A DNA stretch of 64,000 bases, taken from positions 1,743,501-1,807,500 of the forward strand of contig NC_092570.1 in the NCBI RefSeq assembly GCF_037975245.1, read 5' to 3'. Positions 25,660 through 37,619 of the stretch are shown here, in pieces (the stretch's first letter is position 1; the number at the start of each line of letters is the position of its first letter). This DNA is from Apostichopus japonicus (Eukaryota > Echinodermata > Holothuroidea > Aspidochirotida > Stichopodidae). Position numbers and translations under genes: made by a program. Below the pieces are notes generated by a model. It was not told the DNA's origin. It was given only the letters and a program-made list of their open reading frames with translations, and ran no database searches.

Positions 25660-26650
25660 CTTTCCTTTCATAAATACTGCTAAATGGAAAGTGTGTGAGA
25701 CGAAGTGGGAGAAGTTAACAATGACGTCATCTTTTTCTATGGCTGGGGTGATTACATGGGATGGTGGATAACTCTAATAAATGTATTATCTATTGCAATC
25801 ACACTTTCATCTACTGCCATATATATTTCTAGGGGATTTTCAAGTTCAACTTGCCTGACTGACAAGAGATTAGCATTATGACGTTTAAATCAGCAGAGGG
25901 GGTGAGGGGGTACACTGTTGTTTATTTTCTCGCAGATAGATTCAATGTAGAACACATCAGAACCGCTGGATATGTAAGAAGACGAATAAAGCAAAATGTA
26001 TAATATAGGCCGAAGTGATGACCGTTCGTAAGCCCATAAGGCATTTCAAGCATGATGGTTCGCTCAAACAAAAACTGAGCATAACTGTTTACTTATAGTT
26101 TTTATAAATTTAGCAAACGTTACCGTGCACGGATTTGCGTTTTACATCCTGTGTGTATGCGTCATCATTTAGTGATACAAATCTCTTTATTTATCTCTTA
26201 CACAATCGAACCAGACCGGTTTAAATGTATATATCACAAAATCCGAGGAGACATTTGGAAGTTAAAAGCAACAATGCTAACAAATATCTCAAACCTAGAA
26301 CGAAACACCTTGTTTTGGTCCTCAAAGATGGAGCCTTCAAATACAGGACAGAATAGAGGTAAATAAATAGTAAGTTAAACAGTTTTATTGGTAACTTCTA
26401 TATGCGGCGGACGTTATTTCATTTTGGTTTGAAATGATTGGCAGCCCATTATGACTCATTAAATACTAAAGACAACATCTTTCCTTCTACTGAAATGTTT
26501 AACACTTTAAAACAATAGGAGAATAAATTTACGTAATTACGGACAAACTGATTCCAATTGTCAGTTCCGCTTGACCTCTGACGTCACTATCGTGAACACT
26601 GTCACAATCCATACGTTAACGTATGTTATATAATATAAGACTAAGAAACA
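25660..26650. other. Non-coding stretch with two TGACGTCA sites
   Basis: Exact TGACGTCA octamers lie at 25722-25729 and 26579-26586. No other structure or gene was recognised; open frames are under 75 codons. Confidence 0.5.
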
Positions 26651-26651
26651 G

Positions 26652-27080
26652 ACATACACTGCATACCAACCCGCAACCTGATCAGGCTTGTCCCCTGACA
26701 CACATATTCACGGTATACCAACCTGCGAACTGATCAGGCTTGCCCCCTTAACACACACACATACACGATATACCAACATGAAACCTGATCAGGCTTGTCC
26801 CCCTGACACACATTTACACGATATACCAACATGCAACCTAATCAGGCTTGCCCCCTTTACACACACATACACCGCATACCAACCTGCACCCGATCAGGCT
26901 TGTCCCCTAAACACACACATACACGGCATACCACGGCATACCAACCTGCAACCTGATCAGGCTTGTCCCCCTTAGCACACACATAGAAGGTATACCAACC
27001 TGCAAACTGATCAGACTTGTCCCCCTGACACACACATACACGGCATACCAACCTGTAAACTGATCAGGCTTGTCCTTTTA
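26652..27080 (+). repeat. About 53-bp minisatellite, eight units
   Basis: Eight units are marked by the word TGATCAGGCTTG, or a one-base variant of it, at 26679, 26731, 26786, 26839, 26891, 26954, 27008 and 27061. Spacing is 52-55 bp except for one 63-bp step. That longer unit contains an extra copy of the 10-mer CCACGGCATA, a local slip duplication. Each unit runs ACACACATACAC, GGCATACCAACCTGCAACC, TGATCAGGCTTGTCCCC. The Pro/Thr/His-rich frame across it (26688-26975) is repetitive translation and not a supported protein. Confidence 0.95.
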
Positions 27081-28027
27081 ACTTCTCATGTATGAAAATG
27101 ATCCAAAAGTGTCCAGTTTATATGCATACGAAATGAATTCAGTAATAACAAAATAATGACAGGATAAATTGATATGATGGAAGAGCCTCGATACTTTTAA
27201 CCAATACGAAAAGCGTGAATAATTAAAAGTTGACTTGACGAAGGCATGGTTAATAATAATAAAATATCTCAACGATGCTTCACTACTGCTTAAAAGTCAT
27301 GATACAATGAATGTTAGAAAACCATTGATGTCGGTTATATGTGATAATACAGGATAATATTGTTATGCGCCCTCAGCACCGTTATCGGTGGATATGTCTG
27401 CATTTCGTAAGTCTCAATGTTATTATAATTATTATTCTCTATATCTCACTTATTCATATTGGAAAAAATAATATTTCTACAAAAGAGTTGCATTCTCATC
27501 AATTCGTAAATACATAGAACCTTTACAGCTAAGAACCGATTCCAAAAGCATCAAGTTTCAAAGATAAATCAACAAAAATATCATAATGAGAAAGTAACGC
27601 TATTGAAGAACATATGCAGTTATGTCATCACAGACTACAGATACTAGAGTTCCCTGTAGGTAAGAATCAATGGTTTAGCCGTTCAAGATAGATTCCGTTC
27701 AATCAACCATACCTTGAGTGAGGGACAAAACAGGGTTTTCAACTAACCGTGTGAAATATGTTTCTATTCCATATAAGTGTAATAATGTCTACCATCTGAA
27801 AATCACTTTAAACATGCTTACCCAAGTACGGGATCAATTTCGTATAACATTGAGTACCGCATTTCATGTACAATATCCTGAAAACGTTTTGGACTGTTTT
27901 GTTTTATTACTGCTTGAGGAAAACAAATTTTTCACATTGAATGAGGAAAACGATAAATTAAGATTTTTAACCATCTCATATTAAATACATCCTTATACAG
28001 TTTAAGTCTCACTTGTAAGTGTCCAAG

Positions 28028-28075
28028 TGACGTCACTAAATGACGTTGAATTACCATTAGGTATATAAACATGTC
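28028..28075 (+). promoter_or_regulatory. Promoter-like CRE plus TATA arrangement
   Basis: An exact TGACGTCA at 28028-28035 and a second half-site TGACGTT at 28041-28047 lie just upstream of TATATAAA (28062-28069). A CRE about 30-35 bp upstream of a TATA box resembles the layout of CREB-responsive vertebrate and invertebrate promoters (general knowledge). No convincing first exon follows in the next kilobase, and the TATA block is shared with two repeats elsewhere, so this may be repeat-derived. Confidence 0.3.
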
Positions 28076-28079
28076 AATC

Positions 28080-30379
28080 GCAAACCATATTGTACCATCG
28101 TTATTGGATTCACGTCGAAAAGGAGAAAACAAAATGCATAGAATTGCGAGAGATCTGAATATATTCCAAGATTAATGGTTTCTATGAGGAAATATTGTGA
28201 GAAGTGTCTGTCAAAATTGTTTGATTTACCTTTTTTTTTAAATAAATGTACGTTTCAAAATATATATATATAAATCTGTAACACACGTTAGTAAAACAAG
28301 GGTAACAGATAGCATGAGTGATGCTGTCCTTCGGTGACAAGAATATTTACATACTAATTTGCATATTCAAATTGTGTATATAAATATTATTTATGAATAT
28401 TATATTTTTGACACCTGTGACAGGTTCTTGGTAAGAAGTTATCACGATTGATTTATTAATTCTCGACAGAACCTGGTGAATAAGAGGATATACTTCAAAA
28501 CGTTTTCATAATTATTTTGCAATTGCCAAGTTTCTGATATGACAGATTTTGTGAAACTGGCCACAGTGCATTTTATTAATTAACATTTTAAAACATTTTA
28601 TTATAACAATTTCTCCCGAATTTGTTTTCTCTTTTTCGTTTGAAAGTATTATCTTTACAACAGTTAATAAGACCAAGAGCTTAAAATCAAATCGAACGTA
28701 ACCATCGAGTATATTAATTAATTGATTAATTAGAAGTCAATGAACGTCTCGATAATTATAAAAGCTTGGATGGTGGGGCGGACCAGTGACACCTATGTGA
28801 GTGTTATAGCTACAAATAAAAGATATCTATTGTTGATGTTTATGGGAAATAAAAATACTTAGTGTGAAATTTGGGGTAAAATAAAAGGATGTAAAACACC
28901 TTTTTTATGGCATCATAATTACCGCATGAAGACACATTACATAACGATCGGTATGAGCGACATCAGTGTTTGTACAACGTAAATCACACTTTACAGGGAA
29001 AGTAAAATGAGGCCAAAGTAAGCTTCAATGGAGTCTCATACCGATTAGTTTGCAAAACCTGTGTAGATATGTAACAAAATAAACTGACTGTGGGATATTG
29101 GGGACAAAATACTTCAAGAAAACAAAGAAAAAACAAGAATAAAATATCGAATTTCTCTCGAAATACCTTACCATGTCACTTCCTGAGTAATATCAGTGAA
29201 ATTAGGGCACGGTCCATAATAATTAATTGAACGGTTTAGAAAGTACACGTGGTTTCAGACTGGCACCCTACCACCCAGCAAAGATATGGGTACCCAGGAC
29301 CATGCATATTCATGCGGTCGTCAGCTCGAAACCTGTTCTAGCCAAACAAAATTTGCTCTCATCAAACCTTTGCTATATTTTTTCCCCTCAAAACTAAGAC
29401 CATCATGGCAATAATTCTGTTCTGAAACTGTTAGAAACAGACCTCAAAATGTATGTTGTAGGTTCTTGAAATTTCTGGGCATTTTATCCTTTTAAATGTC
29501 ATCAGGTAATCCCTTCTTATCTCTCTCTTAGTAATAATTGAGCATTTATCATCGCAAGTCTGTCTTCATAGACACGTTTTCCTGTTTTCACGGTATTTTA
29601 AATTGGGACACAGTTTAAGCAAGGCAAATCTCTCACTGATAGCGATCAAGCGATGTTGTGGTTCTTCCATTTCCCCTTCGCTGACGAAGGACTATTAACC
29701 TAAATGACGTAATAAACACTAATATCTCGTCTTGGAATCTTTCAACACTCGTACAGCAACATCTGAATATAGACCAAGTACAATACTGCCCTCTATAGGA
29801 TATAATAGCTGATGACTCAAAAAAATCTCTTTTCGTTACTTTTAAGAAACAAAGCTTGTCTTAATGCCACCTCATCAACATATCATATGAAAGTTTAATC
29901 AATCTGGGTACAATAATTGACGAAATAGGGGGAAAACGTTTCTCCATGGTATAGAGATAATTTACCAATGCATAGGCTATTCTAATACTGCAGAGTGAAG
30001 TAAAGATCAATATATATTTTGCTTCGTTTTGCTTTTAGTTATTTGTGTTTTGTTTTGTAGTCTTCTTGCCAAAACTTCAAACTTTCAAAGAACAAATTTA
30101 AGTGGTATATGTTAATTTTGATCACTATTTTACAGTATAATTTTATCAAGCAATTCGAAAATCGGATCTAAATATTAACGAATTTGATCTCTATGTATTC
30201 TGTATATTGCTCTTGTTATCCACTGCAATATCTAACCGAATAACTCACAAGTCAAGGAGATTTTAATACACCTACATCTCAGAAACTGTTACCTATCTCG
30301 TACACCACCTACAATCAAGTACTGACGCGGATTCGACTACACACATTTTAGTTGTCATTGTTTTGTGATGGTGTGTATT
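28080..30379. other. Unique AT-rich DNA, nothing recognised
   Basis: No open frame above about 70 codons, no repeat and no RNA signature was seen in this stretch. Confidence 0.5.
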
Positions 30380-30530
30380 CACTTGTTTTGTATTCTGACT
30401 GAGGACGAGAACAAAGGAATTACAAGTCCACAGACGTCAGTTGAAAAGAATCACCACGTCCTCAGAACAATTCTATTGTTAAATGGTATTGTTAAGGGTA
30501 GTGTACGTAGATTAAAACAATGAAATAAAC
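30380..30530 (+). repeat. Dispersed repeat, family B, copy 2
   Basis: Full-length partner of 3023-3173 in the same orientation. It begins CACTTGTTTTGTATTCTGAC and ends near AAACAATG. Scattered substitutions and small indels suggest independent old insertions and not a recent segmental duplication, because the flanks do not match. Confidence 0.6.
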
Positions 30531-30539
30531 AATGGGGCC

Positions 30540-33500
30540 CTCAGTCTGAATGTTAAACTTTCTTGTGTCTGTGTGTGAAACGTGAAAAGTTTAAAACTAA
30601 AATATTTACAGATTTTTATGTTATGTGATTATGTGGTGCTTCGAAATCAGATTCTATGTTACATACTGTTTTTGTTTTTTGAGAACTTTAAAATCTCACA
30701 AAACAAACTCGGTTCGTTTTAGAAAAGAGAAAACTCAACGATTTTTGGAGGCCCCAATTTTTAATGTCTACAAAAAAAAACCTTTTTAATAAAAACCGAT
30801 TTAAAGAAATCATACAATTAAATTGGTGTCTGGGTTCTTGCTTGTCATCTCCCGTGTGTTTTTACATGTTTGTCTGTCAAGAATGTTGTGGCGACCACTT
30901 TTCCTTATCCCTGAGGTATTTATAAAAATTTCTTGGGATTTTAAACCGAGGACTAAATTTTCAATTTAAAAATCATCACAGTTCCGGTAAATTTGTTTTA
31001 TTATGTCAGCTCTTTCTGGTTTAATTTTGAAAGAAAATAATAAAAAAAAATCAGCGAATGTCCACGAAGGGCATTTTGATATCCAACAGTCCTTATATGT
31101 ATAACATTGACCTATACACTACAGCTAATGTACAATAGCTTATTGCTTTAGAGTGTGCACTGAAGTGGATGGTTCTAAATTATTATGGCTTTTCCATGAG
31201 CTAATTTTTAAACATGAACCCAAAAGCAGACGTTTGTCTGTTCTCATATATTTTCCAATTCCCCCCATGAATGGTTCTATTTTCATCGAGGACACCTGAG
31301 TATTACAGAATTTAATAAATGTGGAAGACTTCGCGAAATTTCTGATATGAAATTGTAGGAAAATGTCCAATTTTGTTTTATTAAAACCAACTTTTTAGGA
31401 GGAACGGCAAGATTATTATTGCTGTTTTCTTTTTGTTTCATTTGTGGATTTGATTATTTTGTCAAGAAAATGCAATAAAATGAAATCCTTCATTATTTCT
31501 CTACTGCCTCCACCCCTTCATCCATCTATCCTCTCCCCCCTCCTCCCCCAACCCACCCCCATTTAAACAAACTTATTGAACAGAGATCCAGAGCAGTTCT
31601 CGCTTCAGGCTCAGCGATGTAGTAGTATTATATGTAGTCAAGTACTATTCTCTTTCCTTCTGTTTGTATTGCCACTAGTTGAACGAACTTATTTTTGTGG
31701 AGTTGGTGGGTGGGTCGTGGTGCATGTTTGGCTCGTAAGAATGATTTGACATTAGTACATGATAGCAACGCAAAGAAGGATTGTCTCAGAGTCATTCGAA
31801 ACTTGAGTACAAGATATTAACATTCATTTTATTACGACGATATATGCCTCAAAATGACAAGTTGGAAAACGACTCATTTAGGTTGCAGCGCCATCGTCTT
31901 TCTACTTCTTATACGAAAGTATTATACACGGAACACATAATGTATAAATCGGTTAATAGAAAGCATATTGAGGGGGGGGGGGGATACGTGTTACGGTTAA
32001 TGTTGAATTCTACATTAGCAGTATATATTTTGACATAATCAAATTCATAAATAGTGGAAGGTGCTGATTCGTTTGACGTTGAAGGAAGCAAGATATTGCA
32101 GCCAAGACGGCTTAAGGCGGTATGTTTGTTTTACCAGAAAAACTGTTATTTACGTTTGATTGATAATTGTATAATAGAACGGAAGTAGCCATGTTGAATC
32201 GAATACATCATCCTCAAGTGTGGACCCAGTGGTGTAACCCCTCCCCCCCCCCCCGCCTTTTCAATCTTAGACCAATAAAAATTGAAATTAGTAATGAAAT
32301 AAACGTTGCGTGTAGACCTTATTGTTAGCCCAAAATATGCCTTCGATTGTGTCATTTCACGTCTAAAGTTTTAATTATCTATCTGCGAAAGTCTTCTCCC
32401 ATGCGCCCCTATATGGCAGTCGGTTTTAACATCCCCAAGGGCCACCTCCCCCCCTCCCACACCCCCTGTTTTAAATCCTGTATCCCCTTTCTCTACACTA
32501 TTTTCTCACCAAAATGAAGACTAATCCTCCTCTGGTAATTAATTCATCTGATTCCATATGTAAAATTATTTTTGGACACTTCCGTACAAAATATGTAAAA
32601 AAGTCTTGAATTTTCTAATTTGTTTCTATTTCATATGAAACATGACTATACGTATTCACTGCAGGAATGACGTGGTCGTTTCAAATAGTTGCATAATGTG
32701 TTCACTATATACCGCTCTAGAATTAATGTTTCCTTCGTTTCCTTCCACGAGTCGAATAAACCTGAATATTGAACTAAATTGTCTGGGCGACATAGTGACG
32801 TCATTTACACGCAAGTGAAATGATAAAAACGTTTGTGGCAGGAGTCATTATATAATTGTGGGAAATACATCTTTAAATGACACACAGCCCGTTCTTATCT
32901 ATTCTGATTCTATTGAGGCATTCTTGTATGGGCGTACCGTGTATTATAATTTGAATTTTGGTGACACAATGATAATAAATATTGTCTGTTCAAGGATAAC
33001 ATGAAACATACACTGCGTTGAAATCAATTTCCATTCAACATTTTCATGATATATGACTTATTTTTATTAAAATTTGAAAAACAGAAGAAAAAAATATATA
33101 TGATAAAGTCAGTCGCTTCCTACTCCGACCTTTCCAAGTCAAAGAATTGCACCTCCTATAAATTCGATTATTATTTTTCATAGTCGAATAAAACCAGAAA
33201 TCAAACGTACCTTAAGTGCTTTTGTCCCTTCGTACAGATAACGACGCAGTATGAGAAATTGTAAAGGTCGGGAATATTTATTTCAATACACAAACTACAG
33301 CCACCCAACCCCCGCCACCCCTCCCCCTCCCGTCCTACTTTAGTTTTTATCTTTCTCGCGCGCGTGCTATCCACGCAAAAACACTTCATCTTAGGAACTC
33401 GTGCCACAGAGAAAATTAATGGCTCTAAGTACAACAAAAAAGGTCATGAACCTGTGATAATTGTACTGGTTTAATGGGATTGCTTGAACTTTACAAAGAA

Positions 33501-34020
33501 CATCCGTCCAATCTGTTTCCTTTTATGATATGCAAATCCATCAAGGCTTCTAAGTTCTGAACGATGCGATTAAATATTCTTAAGTCACATGGCAAATTGT
33601 CTGGACTTGCATCAATAAGCCTTGGCTTCAAGTATCTTAAAAGCAGGCATCCAGACACGACCGTTTATGGACAACTATTGTCAACAAATGAATGCAAGCC
33701 TTACTTTACCATGACAACATTTACATGATAACTTTTGATTTTGCACTGTTTTAACACGGGCCTTTGGATTTAACATATTTCCTGTTCTAAAATTTTGCAA
33801 ATCCATCTTCTGAATACTAATTATAAGTTACAATTGCCAAGGAGAAACACTATTTCATCAAATATACTCATATCCCCGTCCCCAACTTCCCTAACTCTCT
33901 CTCTCCCAGAACACAATCTATTCAGGAATTGCCCTTTAAAAGTATAAAAATTAACAAACGTTCATTCATACTTAGTAAAGATTCCTAAATCCTATTGGTC
34001 CATTCAGGTCAGCTGACCGT
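30540..34020. other. Non-coding stretch with one TGACGTCA site
   Basis: Contains C-rich patches (31530-31560; C12 at 32243-32254; 32440-32465), a G12 run at 31972-31983 and TGACGTCA at 32796-32803. Open frames are under 90 codons and those with Gly or Pro runs come from the homopolymers. No gene recognised. Confidence 0.5.
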
Positions 34021-34022
34021 GG

Positions 34023-34044
34023 TTAATCCTGTGAGTAACGCACG
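34023..34044 (+). repeat. 22-bp block shared with the 35.1-35.25 kb palindrome
   Basis: A 22-base block starting TTAATCCTGTGAGTAACG is identical to 35209-35230 in the right arm of the palindrome, and with one mismatch to the reverse complement of 35105-35126 in the left arm. It may mark the left end of an about 1.2-kb element ending at the palindrome. It lies just after the small palindrome GGTCAGCTGACC (34007-34018). Confidence 0.6.
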
Positions 34045-34137
34045 GTAAAATTACCGGCGGATGAATACAATTGATACCATGTTACCATGTTTTGTCGTCT
34101 GCCCTGATGAGCTATCGAAATACATCAAAAACACAAA

Positions 34138-34475
34138 ATGGCTAATATAACGTTTGATTTGAACTTCGATTTGCGCACTTTAGACGAGGTAGACACTCAG
34201 GAAAACAATGGAAGATTTGCAAACCTGGTTGAGAAAGACTTAATTCACAGAAACGATCTTGTTCAAAAGTCTTGCAAGATGCCACCAGAGGTAAAGGACG
34301 CGAAAACATGGATCCGCACTCGAGTCTAGGCCAAAGTGTAGGCTGCACAGCTGTTGCCTCCAACAATGACATTAACGTTACTGCTGCTTTTAGGGCTGAA
34401 ACGTCTAACATGTCCAAACTGTTTTCCAAATGTTCTTTCCAAAGTCCTGTGAATGTTTACTTCCAAAATTCATAG
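34138..34475 (+). pseudogene. Possible broken coding fragment between the shared blocks
   Basis: One frame (34138-34329, 63 codons) starts MANITFDLNFDLRTLDEVDT and contains ENNGRFANLVEKDL. A second, in another frame (34272-34475), ends SKLFSKCSFQSPVNVYF. The composition is less AT-biased than the flanks and the phrases look protein-like. They vaguely recall the ends of tyrosine-recombinase-like (Crypton-type) proteins of invertebrates, but this is weak memory and not a motif match. No catalytic residues are visible. If real, the two pieces would be a frameshifted, internally deleted remnant of a mobile-element gene. Chance frames remain the null. Confidence 0.15.
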
Positions 34476-35084
34476 TTATATCCGTATTAAAACACCAAAC
34501 AGTTGTGGATGCTTTGAGTTTAAATATATCCAGTATCTGTCCGTAATTAAATGTTCGCAAGGCCGTTATGTTGCTCACAGTATTATAAATTTAAAGTTAA
34601 ACGACCGCAGTGCCAAGCACTGTGTAGTGTGTACGTTCAAGTGAGTGTACGTGTTCAATACAAGGCCTACTATGTTACAGTATGACTGTATACCATACGT
34701 ACATGTTTGTCCCTAGAATGGTTGCTATGGGAACCAGAAGCTGTGGGGTATTGATATGATGAAGCCAACTAGTAATTGTTTGTAGTTCCTTGTTATTGAG
34801 ACCTTTCAAAAATAGTTTTATGGCCGCAATATTGCCAAACATTAGTTAAAAAGTTATTATGGTTCATCTTTTATGAATGACAGCCTTTCAAAGACGTTTC
34901 CTTTATAATATTCACTATCGTTCAGTATTACTTTATAATTGCACATGTACATTATTGTTATGCTGGTTGTTAATCGTTAATTCGACTTACGGGGCATCAC
35001 TTTAATAAATCTTCGGTTATACGTAACCAAATATGTTTTGTTTTATGATTTTTCCCCCACACAAATGGTAGTGTATGAATGAAC

Positions 35085-35250
35085 GGGGTTAATCAACGGT
35101 CTAGCGTGCGTTACTCACATGATTAATGCACTCCGGGTGTTAATGCTATCGCTGGATGCACTCGGGCTCCGCCCTCGTGCATCGCTTGCATTATCCCCCG
35201 ATCGTGCATTAATCCTGTGAGTAACGCACGCTAGACCGTTGATTAACCCC
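35085..35250. repeat. Long near-perfect palindrome (166 bp)
   Basis: The left arm 35085-35131 and right arm 35204-35250 are reverse complements over 47 bp with a single mismatch (T/G at 35120 versus its partner). Outer ends read GGGGTTAATCAACGG. Pairing continues imperfectly inwards and closes on a GC-rich hairpin in which GATGCAC-CGGGC pairs with GCCC-GTGCATC around 35155-35183. The whole thing could fold as one long hairpin. It looks like a foldback element or a palindromic terminus of a transposon. No clear target duplication was seen outside GGGG and CCCC; a TTAA sits just inside both. Confidence 0.85.
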
Positions 35251-37520
35251 TTATTTAAAACAGGCTTTCCTTGCAAGGCATTCAATTAAATTTTTAGGGC
35301 GATGACTTTTCACTATTTTAATACGGATTTGTTCTCCTTTTTAAAGAACGGACACAATAAAAGATATCGCGACATAACGTTTCCTGTTCTTAATATTCAA
35401 AATTATTCTGCTGAATACTTATCGACATGATTAAATAATCCATAGTAGTGTCAAAATTGTCTGCCTCTGCATTGATAAAGTTTGAGTGCTTCTGTTACTT
35501 TCTTCCTACAATGACACAAAGGATGAAGCACTTATAATTTTTAAAGAGAGGCATTTCAACATATTCACACCTCCCCTCCTCTCCCTCCCTCCTACCCCCC
35601 CCCCCCTTCCCCTCCTCCATGACTCTATCCTAGAACACGCAAGGAACCGCCATAGCAACAAAACTAACTAAAGAAATACTCTAAAATAATCAGTGGATTT
35701 AATTAGAAACACAAAAAGCTTCTTTTTTTTAAATACGGAATGATTCTACTTTATAGAAAGAACAGACAGCGAGTCTGTTTTCTGGTTTTTAAATATGCAT
35801 ATCCATTTTTCTGATTACTTTATCGATCCGAATAAATACTTCAAACTCATATCACATTGTTTACATTAATAGGTTTTAACTTCTTAAACACAATCAAACA
35901 TAAATATAAACAATTTTACGGTAGACATACATCCGCACGGCAATTATCGATTGATGGATTGAGTTAAGTCTTCGGTAACGTGCGCCTCTAAGAAATTAAG
36001 AAAAGCAATATTCTGGATAAAATATCGTAGGCTTTATTGTCTAGATTTTTTTTTCTTTACAACCTGAAGCTTAAACTATAGGCAAGTTAATGTGATCTTA
36101 AAGAGCTTTCACGACTGTAATGTAATCTCGAGGAATCATCTTTCTGTTCACGGTGTTGTACATAGTTTTAAAACCAAGTGTTGATAAAAATGGATGATCA
36201 ATCTGAATACTACAAGAATGTGTATAGTACTAGTGTATATACGCTTACCACAGCACTTAGTGACATCCAACAAAGAAAGAGCTTTCCATGTCTAAAGAGT
36301 GAGTTTCTAAGCAACGTACTTCTCAGAATAATATACTTATGAGGGGATATCTTGTATAATTTAGAGTAGAATACAATAGATTGGAATCGCGTTCAAATCA
36401 TTTAATATTAACACTGATTCAAAATTTGATGAAGTTGCTTTTTGCCCTAGACCAACCTATAAGCAAGACTTATGAAATTCTTTAGAATTGCATTTTGTAC
36501 CAACCAAATGATTGCATTTTACACCACCAAAGAGTGATCCTCGAGACATGGGTCACCATCTTACATCTTACATCTTAGTCACATGACACATGACGAAACG
36601 ACTGGATGCAAGACTACGAATCGAATCGATATGGGAGGTCCTTAACGGGGTGTCAAATTAAATTGCTTTATGGTCATAAATAGCTACTGAAAAATTAATT
36701 TCGATTTTAAAGTTGAAATTCCCATGAATACAGCTGACAACAGCAATTGAGCAGTTATTATTTTATTATTATTCGACAGAAAATTCAACCTAAATATTAT
36801 ATTCATTAAACCATATTTGCAGTTATTGGACAAGAAATTGAGAAAATGAATTTTATCCAACACTGTGGAATATTTTTTCTCTCTCATCAAAATAAGTGTT
36901 ACACTAATCTACCACAGGAATGTCCCTTTAAGGCCTTTTATGTATCATTTTAAGTGTTATCAGCGACTTTGCCAAACCTAAAGAATACATTATTACTCAA
37001 AATATGTTGACAGTTTATCAAACTAAGACACACGCCTCTAATGCCTTCTTTTCATCAAAAATAGCTCTCTCGAGTAAAGAATTTAATTCTATTCGAATCT
37101 CGACTCCTTTTTTTGTCTTCACGTCTAGACACTTTATCATATTACTATGAAAAGTCTATGTTAAAAAAAAAATGGATTTTTTATTTTTTAAATTTTTATT
37201 TTTTAAGTTTCAAATTTTTATTCCATAACTTGAAAGACAATAGACTAATGAACCTCGTCATCTATAGTGTTCAATGATTTTAATTTCAAATATCATCGAC
37301 AAAAATTGATGACAATTCGACTAAGAAAACTGTTTTGAAGTACACACTTCAGTCACAGACTGTACAAGCTATTGTATTCATTACCATTATTTAAGTGTTA
37401 CAAAATTGTCTATTTAAGCATTTCTCTTTAATACCCTGCAACCGCTTCATATGTGAGCGTACAACACAAACTACAATGAGACGCGTTCCCAACTTAAAGG
37501 GATATGATAAAGTGCATATA
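35251..37520. other. Non-coding stretch, nothing recognised
   Basis: AT-rich unique DNA with a C12 run at 35595-35606. No gene, RNA or mobile element seen. Confidence 0.5.
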
Positions 37521-37584
37521 AGATGGCGCCTCGTGACAGCCAAGACGACAACGTTATAACGTAACGATTGAAACTCTATATAAG
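37521..37584 (+). promoter_or_regulatory. Promoter-like YY1 site plus TATA box
   Basis: AAGATGGCGCC at 37520-37530 matches the YY1/ZFP42-type core (AAGATGGCGGC). TATATAAG lies at 37577-37584 in a locally CpG-containing patch of an otherwise CpG-poor stretch. Transcription would start near 37610 on the plus strand. No coding exon is recognised downstream, so this could be a first exon far from coding sequence, a non-coding RNA promoter, a repeat fragment, or chance. Confidence 0.25.
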
Positions 37585-37619
37585 CCTTTACTTGTTAACT
37601 GTGCATGTGGTCGTGTGTG

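Noticed and set aside
26688-26975. 95-codon Pro/Thr/His-rich frame
   Set aside because: It is the 53-bp minisatellite read through; the unit length varies (52-55 and 63 bp), so the peptide repeat is not kept in phase.
26652-27080. A CRISPR array
   Set aside because: Regular spacing is due to a tandem minisatellite; there are no unique spacers between repeats, no cas genes, and the window looks like animal DNA.
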